Counted from the first letter of the stretch, positions 45,801-54,080 are shown. The stretch is DNA of 64,000 nt from Amantichitinum ursilacus (GCF_001294205.1 NZ_LAQT01000037.1:62001-126000); one strand, 5' to 3'. Numbers and translations are program-made. Notes: a model not told the origin generated them from the sequence alone.

Positions 45801-46140
45801 GCGGCACGTTGGGTGCGCCTGCGGAAATGCGTTCGAGATAACGCGTGGTGTCGCCAATCGCGCCGATGGCGGTGCTCAGCGCTTGCGGCGGCGTTTGCTC
45901 GCGCGCCACGCTGGCCACCAGTTGTTCGATTTCTTCGCAATAGCGAGCCAGACCAGCCAGCTCCACCATTTGCAATGCGCCTACGGCCTGGTGCAGATGC
46001 GTTTGCGCGTGCTTGAGCAGCGCGGCATCGGGCGCCGTCTGGTATTGCGTCAGCGCGGTGGCTGCGCGATCGAGGGTTTGTTCCAGCTCACCCTTCACCC
46101 AGACTAAAGAGCCGTGGTCGAATTCGGTATGCACGCTCAT
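39868..46140 (-). CDS. chpA: ChpA-type hybrid chemosensory histidine kinase (multi-Hpt, CheA core, CheW, REC)
   Basis: Central kinase of the Pil-Chp pathway, expected to phosphorylate PilG and PilH and so control type IV pilus extension and retraction. The protein has 2090 residues. It has a FimL-like helical N-terminus; an Hpt with HTLKGSGRM near residue 652; a second Hpt-like segment reading HTLGGIAS near 815, lacking the usual Lys; an acidic low-complexity linker at about 895-1360; a third Hpt, HTLKGSARM near 1402; dimerisation and kinase boxes (EHMLRNAIDHGLES near 1685, GRGIGMDVV near 1780); a CheW-like domain; and a C-terminal receiver (VVDDS near 1975, acceptor Asp in LVDIEMP near 2020). 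Last gene of pilGHIJ-chpA. Confidence 0.93.
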   Translation of the reverse strand: MSVHTEFDHGSLVWVKGELEQTLDRAATALTQYQTAPDAALLKHAQTHLHQAVGALQMVELAGLARYCEEIEQLVASVAREQTPPQALSTAIGAIGDTTRYLERISAGAPNVPLALREPFAKLAQLHGAQGSGAELFFPQLGELDVPANLPTSQVDPAAWSTWVRQQRTRFESGLLRYLRNKDAGGATAMARSLSELAAAQHTGITRAFWWSAAAVVDALPTNRAELDLDARALLMRMNLQLRRLSDGSGKVAERLFRDLLYILAHQDSQSTLAQHLRTSFQLPGMLADAAADTLSPEAQARLQAARTLRDDLATTKELWSRVAAGQAERLPALSSDVEQLEQRSAELEIPGLAGLWKGVRLALDRYRQGGIGESEALELATALLLADNALAIYPQTSPEFDEQAQAMVRRLEDPNADVELPQLDAVSREAQEKLLVAQLAQEMRSNLQVIEESLDTFFRDATQRDVLQSIDPSVRQVQGALMMLGCDDAVLLLQACQERVQMFAGREEAPTHAELEELAEGFSVIGFYIDAMEQGRDENATLVQPMLTRMTGFVPPQPEVTDVAAALEAEPPMIAPAAAAVVEETAAPEVIEAAAAPRALPQSDEAVDAELLEVYLEEAVEVLATIASQVAICKTAPHDREALTVLRRAFHTLKGSGRMVGLNHLGEAAWAIEQVMNKWLQAEQPATQDLLALIEDSHDAFQRWVEQLSNTGTASVDSDELIQRADALKTALDNAPAGGLPTVSVASVTPEATPHAEQEDSPADVQVGDVTVSATLFSIFRDEAERHLHALVTGRNALAQGNRLPPDFLLAAHTLGGIASTAGFRGLGELSYAIEHAVQELGERVYEQGPLLGGAVTRVEEQLHQIFNREAPTYATFEIGQLAALHEEALELSLEDSPAAAPIELDAVSPADFASVESAEAFAAHAAPEAGFELADDASADLVADDEFTFDLPSDEQDPSAHSADLELLEASSPTLSREETTAAMTAEPIEFSTALDADEAANFSFESAPDAGLAADAGVVETDLAAEAEPADPADSLVLNLEAPGIEDVLSLDLNLDTPQLAHDDEISLADTALDLALEDSAALELSLPAAPEAVSVADEDEDISLSLDELDELVPVEHTVDMAAPEFEIALDEADLNLDLEVPADIAASVLDTTPAAAPLVEDVPAHEAELEALSDDDTLTLDEAPADLSEISEISGAEAMAAEAEMEDPPTSKLEPLDDVAEIDLGVAEDVLPEDNLDTVDADTHLEHTVLDLPQDSWNTEVAPFEPHDADAAHHNAHHDVPVEADLGEIEAEEAAYAPAAALGLADPVFAPEQQLAFVPPATDAPDSPLDNLLTQGSGTLTERKAELDEALTDEIDEQLLPVFIEEGDELLPQIGAVLRALHEGDDSDADKLKRVLHTLKGSARMSGAMRMGEAVHRMESRLLAAGAHFSGPLLEELENDYDLTSLLFDELSGRKAKPADVVSGIAVQQAAPRAQALVAAPDAEGKTTIRVKSELVDELVNQAGEVSISRARIESEMLALKSSLLDLTENVTRLRGQMRELEIQAESQMQAREKDIGNSLEASFDPLEFDRFTRLQEITRFIAESVNDVSTIQHNLLKNLDESSAALNSQARMTKELQQSLMRVRMVPFSSISDRLYRLTRTTGKETGKKVNLELRGARVEIDRGVLEKMISPFEHMLRNAIDHGLESPEERAAAGKSEFGEVLVEVRQEGNELVLLLKDDGKGLNLPRIRAKALEKGLITDGQDVADRDLMQMIFEPGFSTASAVTQLSGRGIGMDVVKNEIGNLGGRVDVSSEVGVGTTFTINLPLTLAVTQVLLVKAAGRLYAIPSVMIEQVQELKQEALARLYDQRAQEWLGSRYPFSYFPRLLGDASSMPETKRFSTVLLLRSGANRMALHVDELVKNQEVVVKAIGPQLARIPGVAGSTVLGNGDIVLIMNPLALLARGEVATQTGQAAPTRAEQLQTVPVIMVVDDSLTVRKITGRLLAREGFQVQTAKDGVDALQQLQDLKPAVMLVDIEMPRMDGFELTRNIRANDDTRHIPIIMITSRTADKHRNYANELGVNVFLGKPYQEDELLAHIRQYVHS

Positions 46141-46273
46141 GTGGAGTACTCAGTTCGGTAAGCAATAAGGCGCCGCGCGCGACTAAGGGCAGGGGCGCGC
46201 GCCGCCGTGCACCGGCCTTGGCCGGTGCGGGCAAGATCAATGTGCAAGGCGCGGTTTGGGCCGCGCCTTTTCA

Positions 46274-48445
46274 TCAGCTTAGTTTGAAGCCCGCGACCGA
46301 GCTCTTCAGGCCCACGGCCAGACCGTTCAGCTGGCCGACCACGTTAGCGGACTGTTTCACACCGGCGGAGGTCTGCTCGGTGACCGCCAGAATGTCGCGC
46401 ATCGAGGCGTTCACGCGGGCTGCCAGCGCGGTCTGGTCTTCGGTTTCGTGGGCAATCGACTGAATCAGCGCCGACAGATCACGCGTTACCGACTCGATCT
46501 GCGTCAGTGCGCGGCCAGCGGCATCGGACAACTTGGCCCCTTCCACCACACCCTGGGTGGACACTTCCATAGCGGCCACGGCGTCGTGCGTATCGGTCTG
46601 AATGGTCTTCACAATCGCGCCGATCTGCTTGGTGGCTTCGCCGGAGCGTTCAGCCAGACGCTGCACTTCTTCCGCCACCACCGAGAAGCCGCGACCGGCT
46701 TCGCCGGCTGCCGCGGCCTGGATGGCTGCGTTCAGCGCCAGTACGTTGGTCTGTTCAGTAATGTCGGAAATCAGTTCCACGATTTCGCCAATTTCCTGTG
46801 ACGATTCGCCCAGACGTTTAATCCGTTTTGCAGTTTCCTGAATCTGCTCGCGGATTTCATTCATACCCTTGATCTGGTTGTTTACCGCCGCCGCGCCTTG
46901 CTCGGCGGCCGCCAGCGACGCCTGCGCCACCTCGGACGACTGGGCTGCGGTGGCCGATACGCCCTGAATCGAGCGCACCATCTGTTCAACCGTGTTGTTG
47001 GTACTGGTAATTTCGCGCGACTGGCGGTCGGCAGCGGCAATCAGCTCCGTCGAAACGCCCTGCGCCTCGCCGGTAGCCGAACTCACCTGGTCGGTGGCGC
47101 GGTTAATACCGGTAATCAGCGAACGCAACTCTTCAATCGTGTAGTTGATCGAGTCGGCGATCGCGCCGGTCAGGTCTTCGGTTACCGACGCGCGTACCGT
47201 CAAGTCACCATCGGCCAGATCCGACATTTCGTTCAGCAAGCGCAAAATGGCTTCCTGGTTCTTTTTGTTTTCGTTTTCCGACAACAGGCGACGACGCAGC
47301 GAATCCTGGTTGTACACGCGTTGCAGGAAATACAGCGCGGTCACGCCCACGCCGATAAACAAGATTTCAAGAATGGTAACCAGCGCGCTGCCCAGCGTGT
47401 TTTCGTACACGTCGGCCAGTTGCATGGTGTCGCGCAGCAGCGGCTCGGAATCCCGCACGATGGCCTGGTTGGCCAGTCGGGTGTTCACCAGCGGCTGCAT
47501 GTTGCGCGAGAACGACGCCACCACGATTTCAAAATGGTGGAAGTACGAACGCACTTCTTTCAGCTTGTCCACCATGGCCGACGTGTTGGCCGGGCGAATC
47601 TGCATTTCTTCGTTGCCATCCATAAAGCCCTGGATGATGTCACCGAAGGTGGAGGTATCTTTACCCAGCAAGAACACGGTCTCGGGGTTGATCAGGTCAC
47701 CCGCCAGCAGGGCGTTGGCGTTCTTGGCCATCCGTTGCGACAACATCGACAACTGGTTGGCGTAATCCAGTTCGCGCGCGGTGCCGCCGCCTTCGGCCAG
47801 CATCGCCGCAAATTGCTGGGTCAGTTCCAGCAAGCGCGCATCATCTTCGTTAATACCGGCCACGCTCTTGCCCACGGTAATCAGTTGGGCTTTCTGCTTG
47901 AGAATGGTATCGACGGTGGGGCGGGCCGGGTTGGGGCGATAGGTCTGGTTCCACACCTGATGAATCTGGTCCAGCGTGGCGCCGGGGCTACGCACGAACA
48001 CGCTGAATACCGTGGGCGCGCCCAGGCCTTCCAGATCGGCGTCGAACTTGTTGTACGAATCTTCCAGAATCTTGAACGCCTCGGCATCGCCGCGCACCGC
48101 CAGCGTGGATGCCCGCGCAATCCGCTGCGACAACATCTGCATTTCGGTAGCGGTCGAACGACGCTCGGCGTTGATGCTGGACGCCTTGAACGACAGGAAC
48201 GCAACGCCCACGGCGGCCACGCCAGCCACCGCCACGGTCACCAGCAGGTAACCCACTTGCGTGCGTGATGGCAGATGCCCAATGAACGGAACCGGACGCA
48301 ACACGCCGCCTTCGCCGGCTTCCGGCATCCGCAGCTTGTCCAGAATCCACGTGGTTTTCATCGGCTCGAATTTACGAGCCCCGTCCGTAGCCTTGTCCTT
48401 CCGGGCAAACGCTCCCTTCAGGTTGCCCAGTTTCAACGTCGCCAT
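46274..48445 (-). CDS. pilJ: Type IV pilus methyl-accepting chemoreceptor PilJ
   Basis: Membrane chemoreceptor of the Pil-Chp system, 723 residues. It has a transmembrane helix at [23 protein letters not shown] (about 65-87), a periplasmic part with two PilJ-type modules ([31 protein letters not shown]), and a second helix ([20 protein letters not shown]). A HAMP-like region follows, then a cytoplasmic signalling domain with the hairpin tip [38 protein letters not shown]. The ATG at 48445 ([11 protein letters not shown]) follows GAGAGG at good spacing. A terminator lies between pilI and pilJ. Confidence 0.94.
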   Translation of the reverse strand: MATLKLGNLKGAFARKDKATDGARKFEPMKTTWILDKLRMPEAGEGGVLRPVPFIGHLPSRTQVGYLLVTVAVAGVAAVGVAFLSFKASSINAERRSTATEMQMLSQRIARASTLAVRGDAEAFKILEDSYNKFDADLEGLGAPTVFSVFVRSPGATLDQIHQVWNQTYRPNPARPTVDTILKQKAQLITVGKSVAGINEDDARLLELTQQFAAMLAEGGGTARELDYANQLSMLSQRMAKNANALLAGDLINPETVFLLGKDTSTFGDIIQGFMDGNEEMQIRPANTSAMVDKLKEVRSYFHHFEIVVASFSRNMQPLVNTRLANQAIVRDSEPLLRDTMQLADVYENTLGSALVTILEILFIGVGVTALYFLQRVYNQDSLRRRLLSENENKKNQEAILRLLNEMSDLADGDLTVRASVTEDLTGAIADSINYTIEELRSLITGINRATDQVSSATGEAQGVSTELIAAADRQSREITSTNNTVEQMVRSIQGVSATAAQSSEVAQASLAAAEQGAAAVNNQIKGMNEIREQIQETAKRIKRLGESSQEIGEIVELISDITEQTNVLALNAAIQAAAAGEAGRGFSVVAEEVQRLAERSGEATKQIGAIVKTIQTDTHDAVAAMEVSTQGVVEGAKLSDAAGRALTQIESVTRDLSALIQSIAHETEDQTALAARVNASMRDILAVTEQTSAGVKQSANVVGQLNGLAVGLKSSVAGFKLS

Positions 48446-48661
48446 GCTATGCCTCTCTCCCGATACTGCCCAAGGGCGCGCCAGCAGGGCGCGCCAATCG
48501 CAAGAAAAGCCCATCGCGATCTGACGACGGATGAGCCCACTCTTACGGTTTTAACGATTAATGATGATCTGCGATCACCGGTCTGAAAGTGTTTGTTTCT
48601 GGCAGCGAGTACATGGCCAGCCGCCTTACGTTTTTGTGTATTCCCTGACTTCGCACCGCCC

Positions 48662-48681
48662 AAAAAACGCCGCATGCGGCG
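48662..48681 (-). terminator. Intra-cluster terminator between pilI and pilJ
   Basis: On the minus strand CGCCG-CATG-CGGCG is followed by TTTTTT (48667-48662), 30 bp past the pilI stop and more than 200 bp before pilJ. Confidence 0.7.
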
Positions 48682-48709
48682 AATAAGCAGGGGTGGTTTA
48701 CAACGATGT

Positions 48710-49222
48710 TCAGTGCAGACCCGCCTGCAGGAACGCGGCGTCTTGCGACAAGCGGCTGACATCCAGCGTGTGCCAGGCGCCACCGGCCGCATCGGCATAG
48801 TGTTCGCCCACCCACGGGTGGTTGGTTGACGCGGGCACCACGGTCATATCGGCCAGATGCTTCAGCCCCAGCATGCGCTCAACCAGCACCGAGGCATGCA
48901 GGATATGTTTGGCGTGCAGCAGAATCAGGCGGGCCGCGGCGCTGGGCACCAGCGGGGCTTCGCCAAAAAACGCCGCCAGATCCGTCACGCTGACCAGGTT
49001 GCCGCGGATATTGGCGACGCCGCGAAACCAGTGTTGCGCCAGCGGCACTTCGGACACCGTGGGCAGCGGCATCACTTCGGCCACATCACCCAGGTCCAGC
49101 AGCCAGTTGTGGCCGCCAATGCGTACGCCCAGGCGTGCATCCACCTGAGCGGTCGCCGCCGCCGTCTTGAGGCGCGCGACCACGCCTTCCTGGTACTCGC
49201 GCAAACTGATCCGCTTGGCCAT
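48710..49222 (-). CDS. pilI: CheW-like adaptor PilI
   Basis: Adaptor linking PilJ to the ChpA kinase. A single CheW domain of 170 residues: VRIGGHNWLLDLGDVAEVMPLP, HWFRGVANIRGNLVSVTDLAAFFG, and the RLILLHAKHILHASVLVERMLGLKH core. Its place between pilH and pilJ fits the standard order. A 39-bp gap follows pilH. Confidence 0.93.
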   Translation of the reverse strand: MAKRISLREYQEGVVARLKTAAATAQVDARLGVRIGGHNWLLDLGDVAEVMPLPTVSEVPLAQHWFRGVANIRGNLVSVTDLAAFFGEAPLVPSAAARLILLHAKHILHASVLVERMLGLKHLADMTVVPASTNHPWVGEHYADAAGGAWHTLDVSRLSQDAAFLQAGLH

Positions 49223-49261
49223 GACTGTTCTCTGTGCTTTGTGCTGATGATCGCGCCGGGC

Positions 49262-49627
49262 TTAGCCCAGTGCGGCGATCTTGGTAAACAGTTCTTGCGG
49301 GTCCACCGGCTTGACGATGTATTCCGCCGCGCCCTGGCGCTTGCCCCAGACCATGTCGGTTTCCTGGTTCTTGCTGGTGCACATGATCACCGGAATATGC
49401 TTGGTGACTTCATCGCGCGTAATGGTGCGGGTGGCCTGAAAACCGTTCATGCCGGGCATGACCACATCCATCAGGATCAGGTCGGGCATGATCTCTTTCA
49501 CTTTGGCCACGGCTTCTTCGCCCGATTCGGCGGTCAGCACCTGGTAGCCGGCTTTGGTCAGCAGCTCGCCCAGAAAATGACGCTCAGTAGGGGAGTCATC
49601 CACGATCAGTACTTTTTTGATAGACAT
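49262..49627 (-). CDS. pilH: Response regulator PilH (stand-alone receiver)
   Basis: CheY-like receiver of 121 residues: acidic pocket VLIVDDSPTERH, phospho-acceptor Asp in ILMDVVMPGMNGF, conserved Thr in IMCTSK, and Lys in EYIVKPVDP. In Pseudomonas PilH acts with retraction or as a phosphate sink; this role is taken from the family. Second gene of the operon. Confidence 0.94.
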   Translation of the reverse strand: MSIKKVLIVDDSPTERHFLGELLTKAGYQVLTAESGEEAVAKVKEIMPDLILMDVVMPGMNGFQATRTITRDEVTKHIPVIMCTSKNQETDMVWGKRQGAAEYIVKPVDPQELFTKIAALG

Positions 49628-49671
49628 GGGTCTGTGTTCACTCTTTGTTACTTGGATTTCGGGAAAGCTGG

Positions 49672-50055
49672 CTACGCGGCGCGAACGTGTTCGCCTACCG
49701 CAGTCAACAAACTGTCCTTGGTAAAAGGCTTGGTCAGATACTGGTCTGATCCCACCATGCGCCCACGGGCCCGATCAAACAGGCCATCTTTGGAAGATAG
49801 CATGATGACGGGGGTCGCCTTGAAGCGCGGGTTTTTCTTGATCAGTGAACACGTCTGGTAACCATCAAGCCGCGGCATCATGACATCGACAAAGATCACA
49901 TCGGGCAGGTGGTCGCTGACTTTGGCCAGCGCATCAAACCCGTCTTCCGCCAGAATGACTTCGCAGCCTGCCTGGCCGAGGAAGATTTCTGCGCTACGGC
50001 GGATGGTATTGCTGTCATCGATCACCATCACCTTGACGCCGGCAAGACTCGACAT
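49672..50055 (-). CDS. pilG: Response regulator PilG (stand-alone receiver)
   Basis: CheY-like output regulator for pilus extension, 127 residues: VMVIDDSNTIRRSAEIFLGQAGCEV, acceptor Asp in VIFVDVMMPRLDGYQ, IMLSSKDG and LTKPFTKD. The ATG at 50055 has AGGAGG seven bases upstream. The frame is open 36 codons further upstream, but those residues do not match the family. First gene of pilG-pilH-pilI-pilJ-chpA; its promoter must lie in the gap beyond. Confidence 0.95.
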   Translation of the reverse strand: MSSLAGVKVMVIDDSNTIRRSAEIFLGQAGCEVILAEDGFDALAKVSDHLPDVIFVDVMMPRLDGYQTCSLIKKNPRFKATPVIMLSSKDGLFDRARGRMVGSDQYLTKPFTKDSLLTAVGEHVRAA

Positions 50056-50612
50056 GGAACTCCTCCTGATGCGATGCCACTGCTTTATTGATCTAACGAA
50101 ATCCGCTGCGCGGTTTTGAGCCCTGTTCAGCCCGTGACGGCCACGCAAATATGCAATGGTCATTCCCTGTTCGCAGGATGATACCGACGCCTTCTCAAAT
50201 AAGACAAGACTAATAAGCGCGCGGTGTTGCGAGCGGTACGGGCAGCAGGATGCCCGGTTTTAATGACGGGTTTGGGTGGCCCGGAATGAACGGTCAGACC
50301 AGCGGGATGGGCGGCGACCGGATGGTCAGACCCGGCGCTGACGGCACGGCGGATTTGAATGCAGGCGACGGTTGAATGCCGATGTCTGCGGCGGCAACAA
50401 AACCAGTGGGAAGCCAGTGACGGCGGGGCTGTCAGGCTGGGGCTGTATCGCGGTGTGTCGGCTTTCGTAACGCGGGCGAGGCTTACAGCGCGGGTGGATG
50501 GGCCGGGAAAGGATGAACGCCACGACAGCGGCCGTCGGCGACCGACCGGCAGCCCGATGGATCGATACCGACGGCCCCGCACCTGTACGTTCCGCGCCAC
50601 ACTCCGGCTTTA
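50056..50612. other. Intergenic region upstream of pilG
   Basis: About 560 bp with no gene I can support; open frames here are Arg/Pro/Ser-rich and look like non-coding GC-rich sequence. It should hold the pilG promoter. GGTCAGACC occurs twice (near 50290 and 50321). No rubredoxin gene is seen, although one often precedes pilG elsewhere. Confidence 0.5.
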
Positions 50613-50713
50613 TAGGGTGGGTCTGGACCCACCCATCAATGCCGCGAAGAAGAAACCCGCACGTCGATCGGTTCTTCTCTTTGGCTTTGGATGGTGGGTC
50701 CTGACCCACCCTA
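50613..50713. repeat. Dispersed GGTGGGTC palindromic repeat, single unit (inverted core)
   Basis: Begins TAGGGTGGGTC and ends GACCCACCCTA as in the 38-kb array, but the inner segment is in the opposite orientation (GCCGCGAAGAAGAA ... TTCTTCTCTTTGGCTTTGG). Its last three bases are the stop codon of the adjacent FAD oxidoreductase gene. Confidence 0.88.
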
Positions 50714-52033
50714 CAACTTTTGCGCGACAGCGCGGCCGGCTTTGCGGCCTTCGCGCACGGCGTAGTTGGTGCCGCGGTCTTCGGGGTAGATCTGCGCCAT
50801 CGAAGCGATGGTCAGCCCAGGCGCCGGGCCCTCGCTGGCCGGGATCAGATTGCTGTAATGCTGCTCCACCACCGGCTGCGAATAGCGCGCACGCCACACG
50901 TGATGCTTGAGTACCCAGGCCGGATCGAACGCCGGAAACATCTTTTTAAGCCACGGCGTGGCAAAGGCCAGCATCTCATCAGCGCTCATGCTGTACATGG
51001 CGTCGGTGTGCGGCAGATATCGGGAGAGATACACAATATGGCGGCCGCCGTAGTCGCTGGGGCGTTCAAAGTTGGTGTGTTCAATCACGGCCACAAACGG
51101 GAAAGTCGGGTCGTTGACGTTCAGCCAATAGGTGGTGGACAAGCTGCGTTCCAGCTCCAGCACCAGGCACACATTCGACAGATAGTTGATGCGCCGCATC
51201 TGCGCCAGCCACGGCGCGGGCGCCCAGTCTTCTGCCATATCGGCAATCAAGGGCAAGGCGGGTGTGGCGATCAGTTGTTCGGCCACCAGCTCGCCCGCGC
51301 TGGTTTCCAGCCGGAAGCAACCGCCCGTTTGCGGGGTAAAGCGGTGTACGGCCGTGCTGGTCAGCACCTGGCCACCGGCGGCGCGGATGCCCTCGGCCAT
51401 GGCTTCGGCCAGCGCGACAAAGCCACCCTTGAAGTACGCCAGCCGCTCTTCGCCGCCTTTGCCGCGACTGCCGCCGCGCAGCTTGAGCTTGTTCCAGAAC
51501 CACACGGCCGAAATCTGATCGGCCACCGCGCCGAACTTGCCTTTGAGCAGCGGTTCCCACACCACGCGGTACACCTTTTCACCGCCCAGCTCTTTTAACC
51601 ATTGCGATGCGGTTTTGTGTTCCAGCTCCATCCAGTTTTCGACTTTGCGCGCGCGCAAGGCCAGCAAGCCCAGCCGCACGCGGTCGGCCATCGGCAGCGG
51701 CGTAAAGCGCAGCAAATCCATCGGCGTGGAAAGCTTGAAGAAATGGTTGCCGTACCACACGCCGGTATTGGTGGGATTGATCGACACGCGATCGTGCAGG
51801 CCCAGCTCATCAATCAACGTCATCACTTCGAGGTCGTTGGTAAACCAGTGGTGATAAAAGCGGTCCAGCTTGTGGCCTTGCACATCAAACGCGCCGGCCA
51901 GGCCGCCCAGTTCGGCATCGGCCTCCAGCACCGTCACCGCAACGCCGGCGCGCGCAAGCTCCCACGCTGCCGACAAGCCTGTAAAACCACCGCCGATGAC
52001 GGCGACGCGCGTAGAAGAAGGGAGTGCGGTCAC
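50711..52033 (-). CDS. FAD-dependent protoporphyrinogen-oxidase-like oxidoreductase
   Basis: Flavoprotein of the amine-oxidase superfamily, 440 residues. The N-terminal Rossmann motif is VIGGGFTGLSAAWELARAG, followed by VTVLEADAELGGLAGAF and HKLDRFYHHWFTND. The C-terminal flavin site is QIYPEDRGTNYAVREGRKAGRAVA. Members of this branch occur in exopolysaccharide and lipid-sugar loci; the substrate is unknown. The GTG at 52033 overlaps the previous stop (GTGA) and has GGAAAG five bases before. Last gene of the five-gene operon; its stop is supplied by the palindromic repeat at its 3' end. Confidence 0.82.
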   Translation of the reverse strand: MTALPSSTRVAVIGGGFTGLSAAWELARAGVAVTVLEADAELGGLAGAFDVQGHKLDRFYHHWFTNDLEVMTLIDELGLHDRVSINPTNTGVWYGNHFFKLSTPMDLLRFTPLPMADRVRLGLLALRARKVENWMELEHKTASQWLKELGGEKVYRVVWEPLLKGKFGAVADQISAVWFWNKLKLRGGSRGKGGEERLAYFKGGFVALAEAMAEGIRAAGGQVLTSTAVHRFTPQTGGCFRLETSAGELVAEQLIATPALPLIADMAEDWAPAPWLAQMRRINYLSNVCLVLELERSLSTTYWLNVNDPTFPFVAVIEHTNFERPSDYGGRHIVYLSRYLPHTDAMYSMSADEMLAFATPWLKKMFPAFDPAWVLKHHVWRARYSQPVVEQHYSNLIPASEGPAPGLTIASMAQIYPEDRGTNYAVREGRKAGRAVAQKL

Positions 52034-53073
52034 GAGGTCTTTCCAGAAGAGGCCGGGCGCGCTTTGGCCACGGGCCGGATAATTAGATACAACCCGCCCA
52101 TCAAGGTGGGCGGCAGCCACAACAGCAAATGCACCAGCAGCGCAAACGCAGTGGCAGGCGTGGCGGCATTGCCCAGCGTGGTCATGGCGTGGCGGGCAAA
52201 GTAATCAAAGGTGCCGACATAGCCGGGCGTGGACGGAATCAGCGTGGCCAGGGTGCCCACCGGCAAGGCCAGCCAGGCGGCGGCAGGGTGGCTTAGATCG
52301 GCCAGCGCCAGCGCGGCAAACCAGTACACGCAGCCTTCACATAACCAGGCGCCCAGCGACAAAGCTAGCAACCGCAGCATGGTGCCGCCTTTGGCCAGTT
52401 GCGCCAGCGTGCGCAGGCCCAGATCGACCTCGGCGCGCAGCCTGGCGGCGATGCGCGGGGCAAAGCGGCCAATCATTGCCACCACCGCGCGCGCCAATGG
52501 CGCAAACGCTTGCGGAAACACCAGCAAAATCAGAATGGCCAACGCCACGCCCAGCAGAAAACCTGCGCCAACCCCGGCAAAGCTGGCCGCTTCCAGCCCG
52601 AACAGGGCGAGGGCCACGCCCAGCATCACCAGCAGCAACAGCAAATCCAGCAAGCGCTCGACAAACAAGGTGGCCAGCACGCCCCCCGGACTGACCCCCA
52701 GGCGCTGGTTAAATCCAAACGCACGCAACACATCGCCCGCCCGCAACGGCAGCACATTATTGGCGGCAAAGCTGGCCATAAACGGCCCGGCGCAACGCCA
52801 CCAGCTGATCTCGGGCCGCGCGGGTTTCAGCATGGTTTGCCAGCGCGCAATGCGCAGCGCGTAGCCGATGCCAAACAGCACCAGCGCGGCAAGCACGTCC
52901 ATCGGGTTGGCGGTGGCAAACGCCTGCAGCAATTCGCCCGGATTGACGTTGCGGCCGATCAACCAGACAAACGCCAGCGCAATCACCGCGCCTATCAGCG
53001 GGCGCAGCTTGGATTTGCGCGGCTTGGGCGGGGGCGTTGTGGTTTCGGCGCCGCTGTAATCCGGCAGCGTCAT
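52030..53073 (-). CDS. Flippase-like integral membrane protein (LPG_synthase_TM / UPF0104 family)
   Basis: A 347-residue protein with about eight transmembrane helices after a basic Pro/Lys N-terminus. Family signatures include the WLIGRNVNPGELLQAF opening, ANNVLPLRAGDVLRAF (the conserved R-GD), FVERLLDLL, and PSTPGYVGTFDYFA. Relatives include the AglD group and the membrane half of lysylphosphatidylglycerol synthase; several act in transfer or flipping of lipid-linked molecules. It overlaps the genes on both sides by 4 bp, so it is part of the glycan operon. Confidence 0.85.
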   Translation of the reverse strand: MTLPDYSGAETTTPPPKPRKSKLRPLIGAVIALAFVWLIGRNVNPGELLQAFATANPMDVLAALVLFGIGYALRIARWQTMLKPARPEISWWRCAGPFMASFAANNVLPLRAGDVLRAFGFNQRLGVSPGGVLATLFVERLLDLLLLLVMLGVALALFGLEAASFAGVGAGFLLGVALAILILLVFPQAFAPLARAVVAMIGRFAPRIAARLRAEVDLGLRTLAQLAKGGTMLRLLALSLGAWLCEGCVYWFAALALADLSHPAAAWLALPVGTLATLIPSTPGYVGTFDYFARHAMTTLGNAATPATAFALLVHLLLWLPPTLMGGLYLIIRPVAKARPASSGKTS

Positions 53074-54080
53074 CGACGGTCACCCACCGGACTGCGGCTG
53101 AATAACGGTTCTTGTGCGCGGGCCTGGTAGCCCACGTATTCCTGCACCACATACAGTGGGCGACGTTTGACCTCGCCGTAGATGCGGCCGATGTATTCGC
53201 CCAGGATGCCCACGCACACCAGTTGCACGCCGCCGAGGAACAACACGGCAATCATCAGCGCGGTCCAGCCTTCCACCCAGATATTGGTAAACACGCGCAG
53301 CCACAGCGCATAAATAATCCCCAGCATGGATACCGCCGCCGCCGCCATACCCAGCCCCATCGCCATCTGCAGCGGTTTGGTGGAAAACGACAAGATGCCG
53401 TCGGTGGCAAAGCGCAGCATTTTGCGCAGCGGATATTTGCTGACACCCGCCAACCGTGGCGCGCGTTGGTAGGGCAGGGCCGTCTGTTTAAAGCCAGCCC
53501 AACTGACCATGCCGCGCACAAAGCGGTCGCGCTCGGGCATGGCGCGCAGTACATCGACCACGCGGCGGCTCATCAAGCGGAAGTCGCCGGTATCCAGCGG
53601 AATCGGCACATCCGACAGCTTGTTCAGCAGACGATAAAACTGGCGCGCGCTAGCCAGCTTGAACGCCGATTCGCCCGGGCGTTCGGTGCGCGTGCCGTAC
53701 ACCACGTCGTAGCCTTCGCGCCACTTGGCCAGCATCAAACGCATCACGTCCGGCGGGTCTTGCAGATCGGCGTCGATGATGATGACGGCGTCGCCGCGCG
53801 CGGCATCCATGCCGGCGGTGACGGCAATCTGGTGGCCAAAGTTGCGCGCCAGGCCCACCACGCGGATGCGCGCATCCTGTTCGCCCAGCAACTTGAGCAC
53901 GCTGCGGGTGCTGTCGCGGCTGCCGTCGTCGACAAATACCAGCTCGGTGTCGGTATCGGCGGCCACGCTGTCGCAGAACATGCGCAACTGGCGCGCGGTT
54001 TCGGCGATGACCGGGTCTTCGTTATAACAAGGCACCACCACCGACAGCAGCGGGCGCGGCGCGTTTACCGACGTATCCAT
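53070..54080 (-). CDS. GT2 polyprenyl-phosphate glycosyltransferase (GtrB/DPM1/ArnC-like)
   Basis: Transfers a sugar from a nucleotide donor to a polyprenyl phosphate at the inner membrane. The 336-residue protein has LLSVVVPCYNEDPVI, LVFVDDGSRDST, and the metal-binding DADLQDPP. Two C-terminal transmembrane helices (MAMGLGMAAAAVSMLGIIYALWL; ALMIAVLFLGGVQLVCVGILGEYIGRIYGE) are typical of the GtrB type. The ATG at 54080 overlaps the end of the DUF2298 gene by 16 bp. The sugar cannot be told from sequence. Confidence 0.9.
   Translation of the reverse strand: MDTSVNAPRPLLSVVVPCYNEDPVIAETARQLRMFCDSVAADTDTELVFVDDGSRDSTRSVLKLLGEQDARIRVVGLARNFGHQIAVTAGMDAARGDAVIIIDADLQDPPDVMRLMLAKWREGYDVVYGTRTERPGESAFKLASARQFYRLLNKLSDVPIPLDTGDFRLMSRRVVDVLRAMPERDRFVRGMVSWAGFKQTALPYQRAPRLAGVSKYPLRKMLRFATDGILSFSTKPLQMAMGLGMAAAAVSMLGIIYALWLRVFTNIWVEGWTALMIAVLFLGGVQLVCVGILGEYIGRIYGEVKRRPLYVVQEYVGYQARAQEPLFSRSPVGDRR

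Noticed and set aside
46200-46273. Terminator between pilJ and chpA
   Set aside because: Two strong GC stems (46209-46228 and the AGGCGCGG/CCGCGCCT stem near 46250) exist, but on the minus strand neither is followed by a T-run.
50160-50600. Minus-strand frame of 146 codons upstream of pilG
   Set aside because: Arg/Pro/Ser-rich with no family signal, and no rubredoxin motif, which might have been expected at this position.
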